Assembly (NCBI GenBank): GCA_018658605.1
Contig: JABHUV010000272.1
Span: 1-9,176 of the forward strand
Direction of reading: 5' to 3'
DNA from: Planctomycetaceae bacterium
Lineage (GTDB): Bacteria > Planctomycetota > Planctomycetia > Pirellulales > Pirellulaceae
DNA length: 9,176 bases
The notes below the pieces were generated by a model. The model saw only the letters and a list, made by a program, of their open reading frames with translations. It was not told the DNA's origin and made no database searches. Shown here one piece after another: positions 1-6,113 of this stretch. Made by a program: the position numbers and the translations under genes. How positions within the stretch are numbered: the stretch's first letter is position 1; the number at the start of each line of letters is the position of its first letter.

Positions 1-24
1 ACTAGATCTGGAATCACAGTAACA

Positions 25-60
25 TTGCCATTCAGGGGCAAAAGAGACCGGTACCTGAAT
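25..60 (+). promoter_or_regulatory. Possible pseudoknot RNA leader of glnII
   Basis: Two complementary pairs interlock here. TTGCC (25-29) can pair with GGCAA (37-41), leaving the seven-base loop ATTCAGG (30-36). That whole loop is the reverse complement of CCTGAAT at 54-60. This is the topology of a compact H-type pseudoknot, with a 12-base A-rich third loop (42-53); one loop pair would have to open to give the first loop a crossing base. The element ends 36 bases before the glnII start codon, so a 5' UTR control element is a reasonable inference. No transcript start is visible, and the left edge of the window may cut the element. I do not see the conserved bases of known glutamine riboswitches as I remember them. 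Chance complementarity remains possible. Confidence 0.3.
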
Positions 61-77
61 CGCGGGAAATATTTTTT

Positions 78-92
78 GGGAGCGTGAAACGC
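78..92 (+). promoter_or_regulatory. glnII ribosome binding site with hairpin in the spacer
   Basis: GGGAG at 78-82 is a good Shine-Dalgarno match but lies 14 bases from the ATG at 97, longer than usual. The spacer contains GCGT (82-85), GAA, ACGC (89-92), a perfect four-pair stem with a three-base loop. Folding it would shorten the effective distance between the ribosome site and the start codon. The base pairing is visible; the effect on translation is inference. Confidence 0.4.
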
Positions 93-96
93 AATT

Positions 97-1098
97 ATGT
101 CAAAACTTGAATACATATGGCTCGATGGTTATGAACCGACTCAGAGTCTTCGATCAAAAACACAAATTAGAAGTAACTTCGGTGGTACACTCGAAGAATG
201 CCCAATATGGTCATTCGACGGTAGTTCTACAGAGCAGGCTGATGGCGCTGATTCAGATTGTTTATTGAAACCAGTCGCGATTTTCCCTGACCCAGGTCGT
301 CATGATGCATACTTGGTCATGACAGAAGTCCTCAATGCAGACGGGTCTGCGCATGCATCCAATGGTCGTGCGACGATTGAAGAAGACGATGATGATTACT
401 GGTTCGGCTTTGAACAGGAATATTTCTTGTGGGACGTCATGACAGACTTGCCACCAGGTTTTCCAACCGGCGGTTTCCCTCGAGCTCAGGGGCCATTTTA
501 TTGTAGTGTTGGTGCCAACAATACGTTTGGCCGCGACTGTGTCGAAGAACACTTAGATACGTGTCTTGAAGCCGGTATTAATGTTGAAGGTATCAATGCT
601 GAAGTTGCTGCTGGGCAGTGGGAATACCAAATTTTCTCTAAGGGAGCGAAGCGGTCTGGAGATGAAATCTGGGTTGCTCGTTACTTGTTAGAACGAATCG
701 GCGAAAAATACGGTTACGCCATTAACCTGCATCCTAAGCCACTCGGCGATACGGACTGGAATGGTTCAGGTATGCACGCTAACTTCTCGAACTCGGTCAT
801 GCGTGATTCCGGTGACGAGGCAGTCTTTACTAAGATTTGTGAAGCATTTGGTGGTCAGATTGATCGTCATATTAGCGTCTATGGCGCTGATAATGATCAA
901 CGTCTTACTGGAGCTCATGAAACACAAGCTATTGATCAATTTAGCTATGGTGTTTCCGATCGTGGCGCTTCCATTCGTATTCCTGTGGGAACGATTGAAG
1001 CAGGTTGGAAAGGTCGACTTGAAGACCGCCGTCCAGCATCGAACGCGGATCCCTATAAGGTTGCCGCAGCGATTATCAAAACCTGTAAAGAAGCCTAA
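97..1098 (+). CDS. glnII: Glutamine synthetase type II (eukaryote-like)
   Basis: Makes glutamine from glutamate, ammonia and ATP in the cytoplasm. The 333-residue length and motifs are those of the GSII family, not of the roughly 470-residue bacterial GSI. The N-terminal part has KLEYIWLDGYEP (3-14) and the DGSSTEQADG segment (41-50). The catalytic part has FEQEYF (105-110), INAEVAAGQWEYQ (166-178), WNGSGMHANFS (221-231), AHET (273-276), DRGASIRIP (288-296) and LEDRRPASNADPY (308-320). Metal-binding glutamates and nucleotide- and glutamate-binding arginines all appear present. The ATG at 97 fits the family N-terminus. A strong terminator 50 bases after the stop suggests a single-gene transcript. 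GSII lacks the adenylylation loop of GSI, so control is more likely at the transcript level. A second, type I synthetase lies at 6111-7526. Confidence 0.97.
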   Translation: MSKLEYIWLDGYEPTQSLRSKTQIRSNFGGTLEECPIWSFDGSSTEQADGADSDCLLKPVAIFPDPGRHDAYLVMTEVLNADGSAHASNGRATIEEDDDDYWFGFEQEYFLWDVMTDLPPGFPTGGFPRAQGPFYCSVGANNTFGRDCVEEHLDTCLEAGINVEGINAEVAAGQWEYQIFSKGAKRSGDEIWVARYLLERIGEKYGYAINLHPKPLGDTDWNGSGMHANFSNSVMRDSGDEAVFTKICEAFGGQIDRHISVYGADNDQRLTGAHETQAIDQFSYGVSDRGASIRIPVGTIEAGWKGRLEDRRPASNADPYKVAAAIIKTCKEA

Positions 1099-1107
1099 GC
1101 ATCGATA

Positions 1108-1135
1108 TTGCAGTGTAGCCAGTCGTGCACTGCAA
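1108..1135 (+). other. Hairpin in the glnII 3' UTR
   Basis: TTGCAGTG (1108-1115) and CACTGCAA (1128-1135) form a perfect eight-pair stem with a 12-base loop, starting nine bases after the glnII stop codon. No T-run follows it, so it is not a terminator by itself. It sits just ahead of the true terminator and may protect the transcript 3' end; that role is inference. Confidence 0.5.
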
Positions 1136-1148
1136 CCGATATACATGT

Positions 1149-1186
1149 AGGGTGTGACCGTCATGGTGATGGTCACACCCTTTTTT
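1149..1186 (+). terminator. Intrinsic terminator after glnII
   Basis: AGGGTGTGACC (1149-1159) pairs perfectly with GGTCACACCCT (1171-1181), and the T-run extends to 1186. Four more pairs (GTCA with TGAT, one of them G-U) can close over a TGG loop, giving about 15 pairs. This is a textbook rho-independent terminator, separating glnII from rsmG. Confidence 0.93.
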
Positions 1187-1335
1187 ATCGCTAGCTGAGT
1201 GATTAAGTCATAGCCAGCAATGCAAACAGTGTTCACAATGCAGGAGACCCACCCACGACTTCTATTTTAGGACTGAAACGTGTGTGGATTCCAAACAGCA
1301 AATAACCCAACCCAACTAAATCAAAACTTTAAACG
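1187..1335. other. Intergenic gap before rsmG
   Basis: About 150 bases between the glnII terminator and rsmG must hold the rsmG promoter, but I see no convincing -35/-10 pair. The only repeat noted is CAATGCA twice (1218-1224 and 1236-1242), 18 bases apart, flanking AACAGTGTT. The stretch from about 1300 to 1335 is C- and A-rich and carries no Shine-Dalgarno sequence before the GTG start. Confidence 0.4.
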
Positions 1336-2097
1336 GTGAATGGCAAAGAGAACGTGAACGAACCACATTCAGAATCAAACTCCGAGGTCGATGCAGAGGC
1401 TAACTTAGAGCAAGGTGTCCAAGCCCCAGCAGAACCAGTTTCTGCGACATTAGAGGAAGCGCTTGATAAATACAGTATCGAGTTAGAGCCATATCAGACC
1501 GAGATGCTTAAGGACTATTGTCAATTGTTATGGGATTGGAACGAAAAGCTTAACTTGACTCGGCACACCGATTTTGACCGCTTTGTGTCTCGTGATATTC
1601 TAGATACGATACAACTCGCCGACTTAATTGAAACGGGGATCGAAGTATTGGACTTTGGCACCGGCGGTGGTGTTCCGGGGATTCCACTAGCCATTATCCG
1701 ACCCGATTTGCAAGTAAGCTTATGTGAATCGGTTACCAAAAAATCTGTGGCATTAGATGACATGATCACCAAATTGAGTTTGCCTGTGCCTGTCATCAAC
1801 GCTCGTGTCGAAGACCTGCTGAACGATCTTAATTATGATGTCTTAGTGTGCCGTGCCGTGGGGCCGCTTTGGAAGATGGGGATATGGCTCGCTCCATATT
1901 GGCATTTGTTCGGCCAACTGTTAGCCATTAAGGGTCCTGCTTGGACGGAGGAACGCAAAGCTGCTCGTCATCGCGGAACGCTACAAGATGTTGAATTGCG
2001 GAAACTGAAATCGTACCCGATGATCGATACAGATTCTCAAAGTGTAATTTTGAAAATGTGGTCATCGCTCAAAGCCGAGCCACCACACGCAAGCTAA
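1336..2097 (+). CDS. rsmG: 16S rRNA (guanine-N7) methyltransferase RsmG/GidB
   Basis: Probably methylates N7 of the conserved guanine in the 530 loop of 16S rRNA (G527 in E. coli numbering) using S-adenosylmethionine. The conserved core starts near residue 39: WNEKLNLT (68-75), the SAM-binding motif VLDFGTGGGVPGIPLAI (104-120), ES..KK..AL (131-140), NARVEDL (155-161) and CRAVGPL (172-178). A KGPAWTEERKAARHRG segment (199-214) resembles planctomycete versions as I recall them. At 253 residues it is longer than the usual 205-240 because of an acidic, Ser/Ala/Pro-rich, probably disordered N-terminus. An in-frame TAA at 1330 makes GTG 1336 the most upstream start; GTG 1354 is an alternative. Neither has a clear ribosome site. 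It stands away from the common mnmG/parAB neighbourhood. Confidence 0.9.
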   Translation: MNGKENVNEPHSESNSEVDAEANLEQGVQAPAEPVSATLEEALDKYSIELEPYQTEMLKDYCQLLWDWNEKLNLTRHTDFDRFVSRDILDTIQLADLIETGIEVLDFGTGGGVPGIPLAIIRPDLQVSLCESVTKKSVALDDMITKLSLPVPVINARVEDLLNDLNYDVLVCRAVGPLWKMGIWLAPYWHLFGQLLAIKGPAWTEERKAARHRGTLQDVELRKLKSYPMIDTDSQSVILKMWSSLKAEPPHAS

Positions 2098-2142
2098 TCC
2101 CAATATTCTGCGCATAGACGAAACCGAAGCATTGACTTATAC

Positions 2143-2175
2143 TCGAATTTCATTCGACAATTCCACATTTGAATT
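2143..2175 (+). promoter_or_regulatory. Two small inverted repeats upstream of cysD
   Basis: TCGAAT (2143-2148) and ATTCGA (2152-2157) form a perfect dyad with a three-base centre. AATTC (2159-2163) and GAATT (2171-2175) form a second. They fill the gap just before the cysD start, downstream of a TTGACT (2132-2137) that could be a -35 box, although no good -10 box sits at the right distance. Either dyad could be an operator; AT-rich chance matches are equally plausible. Confidence 0.25.
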
Positions 2176-2183
2176 ATAAATAG

Positions 2184-3092
2184 ATGAGCGGATACAACCT
2201 TACCCATTTAAAAGAGCTTGAGGCGGAGAGCATTCATATTATCCGCGAAGTAGCGGCTGAGTTCTCAAACCCTGTGATGCTCTATTCCGTTGGTAAAGAT
2301 TCATCGGTGATGGTTCATCTAGCGATGAAGGCCTTCTATCCGGCTAAGCCTCCTTTCCCGTTGATGCATGTTGACACGACTTGGAAATTTCGCGAGATGA
2401 TTGAGTTTCGCGAGAATTACGCCCGCAAAGAACTAGGGCTAGATGTGATCGTGCACATCAACGAAGAAGGCGCTGCATTGGGCATCGATCCGCTCAAGCA
2501 TAGCGGCAAACACACGACGGTGATGAAGACCGAAGGACTCAAACAAGCGCTCGACAAACATGAATTTGATGCAGCGTTCGGTGGAGCTCGCAGAGATGAA
2601 GAAAAATCACGAGCCAAAGAACGCGTTTTTTCCTTTCGCGACGAGAATCACCGTTGGGATCCTAAGAACCAACGTCCGGAGTTGTGGAATATTTATAACT
2701 CACGTGTCAACAAAGGTGAAAGTATCCGCGTCTTTCCATTGTCTAATTGGACGGAGTTAGATATTTGGCAATACATTCACCTTGAACAGATTCCAATCGT
2801 GCCCTTGTATTATTCCGCAGTTCGCCCTGTCGTGGAGCGTGGCGGTATTTTGGTGCTTGTTGATGATGAGCGACTTGAATTAGAGCCGGGTGAAGAACCA
2901 ATGATGAAAGAGGTTCGATTCCGGACATTGGGATGTTACCCGTTAACGGGAGCAGTTGAATCCAACGCCAAAACGTTGCCCCAAATTATTCAGGAAATGT
3001 TGTTAGCCACGACATCGGAGCGACAAGGGCGAGTGATTGACAATGACGAAGAAGGCAATATGGAAGATAAGAAGAAGGAAGGTTACTTCTAG
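2184..3092 (+). CDS. cysD: Sulfate adenylyltransferase subunit 2 (CysD)
   Basis: Catalytic subunit of ATP sulfurylase, which with the GTPase CysN converts sulfate and ATP to adenosine 5'-phosphosulfate (APS) and pyrophosphate in the cytoplasm. The 302-residue length matches E. coli CysD, as I recall it, and the two align from end to end. Visible marks are the N-terminal [21 protein letters not shown] (6-26), the PP-loop SVGKDSS (35-41), [15 protein letters not shown] (133-147), [13 protein letters not shown], a [14 protein letters not shown] segment, [14 protein letters not shown] and the conserved C-terminus SERQGRVID...GYF. The ATG at 2184 gives the family N-terminus but lacks a Shine-Dalgarno sequence. 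cysNC follows after 66 bases, the usual cysDN order, so cotranscription is likely. Confidence 0.97.
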   Translation: MSGYNLTHLKELEAESIHIIREVAAEFSNPVMLYSVGKDSSVMVHLAMKAFYPAKPPFPLMHVDTTWKFREMIEFRENYARKELGLDVIVHINEEGAALGIDPLKHSGKHTTVMKTEGLKQALDKHEFDAAFGGARRDEEKSRAKERVFSFRDENHRWDPKNQRPELWNIYNSRVNKGESIRVFPLSNWTELDIWQYIHLEQIPIVPLYYSAVRPVVERGGILVLVDDERLELEPGEEPMMKEVRFRTLGCYPLTGAVESNAKTLPQIIQEMLLATTSERQGRVIDNDEEGNMEDKKKEGYF

Positions 3093-3148
3093 TATCGTTT
3101 TGGAGACTAACTAATGTCTCTTGGACTTGGCTGTAAGTAACCAGTTAG
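3081..3148 (+). other. Complementary arms in the cysD-cysNC gap
   Basis: GGTTACTT (3081-3088), in the last cysD codons, is the exact reverse complement of AAGTAACC (3135-3142), just before cysNC. Inside lies a hairpin of GAGAC (3103-3107) and GTCTC (3116-3120). CTAACT (3107-3112), overlapping that hairpin loop, is also complementary to AGTTAG (3143-3148), which would cross the outer stem. There is no T-run, so this is not an intrinsic terminator. It could tune message stability or CysN translation within the operon; that is inference. Confidence 0.35.
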
Positions 3149-3158
3149 AAATTCAATT

Positions 3159-5084
3159 ATGAGTCATCAATCTGATCTAATCGCAACTGACATTGACGCG
3201 TATCTTGCTCAACACGAACGCAAAGAACTGCTGCGCTTTATCACTTGTGGCAGTGTCGACGATGGCAAAAGTACGTTGATCGGCCGGTTGTTGTACGATG
3301 CCAAGATGATTTATGAAGATCAATTGGCGGCGATTGAAAAAGACAGTGCGACACACGGTACCACTGGCGGTAATTTTGATCCAGCGTTGCTGACCGACGG
3401 TTTACGAGCTGAACGTGAACAGGGAATTACGATCGACGTAGCCTATCGGTATTTTTCGACAGCCAAGCGCAAATTTATCATCGCTGACACACCTGGACAC
3501 GAACAATACACTCGTAACATGGCGACCGGCGCATCAACGGCGGACTTGGCAATTATTTTGATCGACGCTCGGCATGGCGTCCTCACCCAAACCAAACGCC
3601 ATAGTTTCATAGTTTCTTTGTTAGGAATCAAACACGTACTTGTTGCCATTAACAAAATGGACTTGGTGGGATTCAGTCAAGAGAGATACGAAGAGATCCG
3701 TCAACAATACATGGACTTCTCGTCCCGCTTGGATATCCCCGATTTGCATTTCATCCCGTTGTCAGCGTTACATGGTGACAATGTCGTCGATGCTAGTGAA
3801 AACATGCCGTGGTACGATGGTGCGACGTTTATGCATTTTTTGGAATCGGTCTACATTGGTTCTGACAGTAACTTACAAGATTTCCGTTTCCCAGTGCAGT
3901 TGGTGTTGCGTCCGGATTTAGATTTCCGTGGCTTCAGTGGCACAGTGGCATCGGGTATTGTACGTACTGGCGATGAAATCATCGTGATGCCGTCGGGGAA
4001 GAAGAGTTCTGTGGCGAGGATCGTAACAGCCGACGGTGATTTAGACGAAACTTTTGCAGGGCAATCGGTGACGATAACATTGGCCGATGAAATTGACTGC
4101 AGTCGTGGCGATATGATTGTTCGCCCTGGTAATGTTCCGCAAACCAAACAGCAAGTTGATGCGATGTTGGTTTGGATGTCCGAGCAGGCGATGGTGCCGG
4201 GTAAAGAATACCTTGTTAAGCAAACGACTAAGATGACGACGGGAAATATATCGACGCTGCGGTATCGAGTGGACGTGAATACTCTGCATCGTCAGGACGC
4301 TCCGACGTTGGAACTTAATGAAATTGGTCGCGTTGCATTGTCGATGACAGAGCCGTTGATTTTCGATGGTTATAAAAAGAATCATGCTACAGGTTCGTTT
4401 ATTCTAGTGGATCGTTTATCGAATATAACCGTCGCGGCGGGGATGATTCTGAACCGAGAATCGGATGATGCGAAGGATGATCTTTGGAGTCAAAAAAACA
4501 CTCAGCAAGAAGAACTTGGTAGCGTCGGGGCGGATGAGCGATCTGCTAGGTTTGGTCAACAGGCAGTGACGTTGCTAATTACAGGGCTCACGAATTCGGG
4601 CAAGACTACATTGGCTTATACGCTTGAACGGCGGTTGTTTAATCTGGGGCGCACATGTATTGTCCTTGATGGTGTGAACATGCGTCGCGGGTTAAGCAAA
4701 GACTTAGGATTCAGTGCGGACGATCGTAGTGAAAACTTACGTCGTAGTGCCGAAGTTGCATGTTTAATGAATGCGGCGGGGTTGATTTGCATTAGTGCGT
4801 TTGTGGCACCGAGTGAAGAAGTCCGTCAGAAAGCGGCGCAAAAAGTGGGTGTGGAACGTTTCATGACGATTCATTTAAGTACGCCTGTGGATGTTTGTCG
4901 CGAGCGTGACGAAAACGGGATATACGCCAAAGCCGATGCTGGCGAGATCAATAATTTCCCGGGCGTAACGTCAGAATATGAAATCCCAACCGCTGCAGAT
5001 CTGACGTTGGACACAACGGATCTCCCCGTCGAACAATGTGTTGACCAGATCATCGAATTGCTTGAAGCCCGCGACATTTATTAA
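3159..5084 (+). CDS. cysNC: Bifunctional CysN/CysC: sulfate adenylyltransferase GTPase and APS kinase
   Basis: The N-terminal CysN part (about 1-435) is the GTPase subunit that drives APS formation by CysD. G motifs are GSVDDGKST (31-39), EREQGITID (85-93), DTPGH (110-114), NKMD (165-168) and SAL (202-204), followed by beta-barrel domains. After a polar linker (about 435-465), a CysC-type APS kinase domain (about 468-641) should phosphorylate APS to PAPS. Its P-loop is GLTNSGKTT (476-484), followed by [15 protein letters not shown] (515-529). The kinase part differs from E. coli CysC: DGVN (504-507) for DGDN, Ala550 where E. coli has phosphorylated Ser109, and YAKADAGEI (589-597) for YKKARAGEL. 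I recall a similarly divergent CysC version in other planctomycete fusions, so this may be a lineage variant, not decay. The start has no Shine-Dalgarno sequence but gives the normal N-terminus. Confidence 0.95.
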   Translation: MSHQSDLIATDIDAYLAQHERKELLRFITCGSVDDGKSTLIGRLLYDAKMIYEDQLAAIEKDSATHGTTGGNFDPALLTDGLRAEREQGITIDVAYRYFSTAKRKFIIADTPGHEQYTRNMATGASTADLAIILIDARHGVLTQTKRHSFIVSLLGIKHVLVAINKMDLVGFSQERYEEIRQQYMDFSSRLDIPDLHFIPLSALHGDNVVDASENMPWYDGATFMHFLESVYIGSDSNLQDFRFPVQLVLRPDLDFRGFSGTVASGIVRTGDEIIVMPSGKKSSVARIVTADGDLDETFAGQSVTITLADEIDCSRGDMIVRPGNVPQTKQQVDAMLVWMSEQAMVPGKEYLVKQTTKMTTGNISTLRYRVDVNTLHRQDAPTLELNEIGRVALSMTEPLIFDGYKKNHATGSFILVDRLSNITVAAGMILNRESDDAKDDLWSQKNTQQEELGSVGADERSARFGQQAVTLLITGLTNSGKTTLAYTLERRLFNLGRTCIVLDGVNMRRGLSKDLGFSADDRSENLRRSAEVACLMNAAGLICISAFVAPSEEVRQKAAQKVGVERFMTIHLSTPVDVCRERDENGIYAKADAGEINNFPGVTSEYEIPTAADLTLDTTDLPVEQCVDQIIELLEARDIY

Positions 5085-5115
5085 GCAAGCACCCGCCGGC
5101 GAATTGTTTCCCGCC

Positions 5116-5238
5116 CAGGCGGAGGTAAACTCCCTGTAAGACACTGACATTATACCATCGCGTTTTATTCGGTGGGGGGAAAGAGGGTTGGTTTGTTGCC
5201 AGCGGCGCCTACTTGAGTTCGGCAGGTGTCAGTGTTAC
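5116..5238 (+). other. Intergenic region with several complementary arms, possible structured RNA
   Basis: GTAA-GA-CACTGACA (5136-5149) pairs with TGTCAGTGTTAC (5227-5238): 12 pairs with a two-base bulge, enclosing 77 bases. Inside, CCATCG (5155-5160) pairs with CGGTGG (5170-5175, one G-U), and TGCC (5197-5200) can pair with GGCA (5221-5224) around a GGCGCC palindrome. Just upstream, CAG/GGAG (5116-5124) pairs with CTCC/CTG (5130-5136). Together these could form a multi-branched RNA of about 100-120 bases between cysNC and the RraA-like gene. I do not recognise a known riboswitch or small-RNA family. It could instead be read-through 3' UTR structure or chance. The rest of the 5085-5293 gap shows only the palindrome CGCCGGCG (5094-5101). 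Confidence 0.35.
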
Positions 5239-5293
5239 GCTGAATATCGCGTATAACACTTGATTAACTACACTTTTACTCGCTGCGGATCGC

Positions 5294-6025
5294 ATGGCTA
5301 TAACACAAACTACGCTTGATACACTCGCTACTTTTGATTCTCCCACAATTTGCAACGTCATTGAATTGTTCGACGTGCGGCCTCGTAATACAGGCTACAT
5401 GGATCATCGGGTACAGTGCAACTTCCCCGAATTTAAACCTATGGTTGGCTTCGCAGCCACCGCTTGCTTTCGCTCCGACGCGCCACCTGCCGGCGGCGAG
5501 GCGTATGGTTCATTGCAAGCACAACTCGCTCAGTTTCAAGAACTTCCTGGACCCGCCGTAGTCGTTTTTCAAGATATCGATGATCCGGCCGTCTCAGCTG
5601 TTTTTGGCGAAGTAATGTGCTCGACTTATCAGGCCTACGGATCCGTTGGCTTAGTGACCAATGGCGGCGGACGCGATTTACTACAGGTCAAAGCACTTGG
5701 ATATAACGTCTTTACTGGTTCGACGATGGTTGCGCACGCCTATTGCCATATGTTACATCTGGGATTACCCGTTCGAGTGGCAGGCTTAATGGTTAACCAG
5801 TGTGATCTATTACACGGCGACGCTAACGGTGTTACCAATATCCCCTTGGATATTGTGGAGGAACTTGTCGATATTACGCCCGAGTTTCTTGCGGCGGAAG
5901 ATATCATTATGGACTATGTTAAATCCAATGAGCAAAAGACCGTAGAAGAGTTTACACGCCGACGGGTCGAGTTCCAAGATGTGGTCGCTACTTTGCGAAG
6001 TCGGGTTTCACGGACAGGCAATTGA
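5294..6025 (+). CDS. RraA/HMG-aldolase superfamily protein
   Basis: Belongs to the family that includes the RNase E regulator RraA and the divalent-metal 4-hydroxy-4-methyl-2-oxoglutarate/oxaloacetate-type aldolases. The family core is visible: GEVMCSTYQAYGSVGLVTNGG (105-125), then GGRD with Arg127 and Asp128, and a C-terminal HGDANGVTNIP segment (174-184). The Arg-Asp pair matches the substrate- and metal-binding residues of the aldolases; E. coli RraA lacks this Asp as I recall it, so an enzyme is more likely than an RNase E inhibitor. The 243-residue length exceeds classical RraA (about 160), with extra N- and C-terminal segments. The name menG, often attached to this family, is an old misassignment and is not used. 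The start is supported only weakly by GGA four bases upstream. glnA follows after 85 bases. The substrate is unknown. Confidence 0.82.
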   Translation: MAITQTTLDTLATFDSPTICNVIELFDVRPRNTGYMDHRVQCNFPEFKPMVGFAATACFRSDAPPAGGEAYGSLQAQLAQFQELPGPAVVVFQDIDDPAVSAVFGEVMCSTYQAYGSVGLVTNGGGRDLLQVKALGYNVFTGSTMVAHAYCHMLHLGLPVRVAGLMVNQCDLLHGDANGVTNIPLDIVEELVDITPEFLAAEDIIMDYVKSNEQKTVEEFTRRRVEFQDVVATLRSRVSRTGN

Positions 6026-6099
6026 CCGCGGACAGATAACAAGTCACAACTAATGCAGCCTTCTGTAAAAAATAATTTCACCACAACCAATAATATTTT

Positions 6100-6113
6100 A
6101 GGTAACCATCGTG
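6100..6113 (+). promoter_or_regulatory. glnA ribosome binding site and GTG start
   Basis: AGGT at 6100-6103 lies a normal seven to eight bases before GTG 6111. This supports the GTG as the start codon, and the protein then begins exactly at the GSI family N-terminus. Confidence 0.55.

Noticed and set aside
9..28. Sigma-54-type promoter (TGG ... TTGC) before glnII
   Set aside because: The GG and GC elements are 17 bases apart instead of the required 12.
25..60. Known glutamine riboswitch (glnA or downstream-peptide type)
   Set aside because: The conserved bases I associate with those cyanobacterial motifs are not present; only the general pseudoknot idea is shared.
761..1150. 129-codon + strand frame inside glnII
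   Set aside because: It overlaps glnII out of frame and encodes no recognisable protein; glnII itself explains the sequence.
766..1236. 156-codon open frame on the minus strand across the glnII end
   Set aside because: It is antisense to a well-conserved gene, runs through the glnII terminator and shows no recognisable domain or ribosome site.
1218..1242. CAATGCA direct repeat as a regulator binding site
   Set aside because: Only two seven-base copies with no promoter nearby; easily due to chance.
5136..5238. Miniature transposable element bounded by inverted repeats
   Set aside because: No target-site duplication flanks the arms and no second copy is in the window; a structured RNA is an equal or better explanation.
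6011..6035. CGGACAG direct repeat (6011-6017 and 6029-6035) around the RraA-like stop codon
   Set aside because: Two short copies, one inside coding sequence, with no further support.
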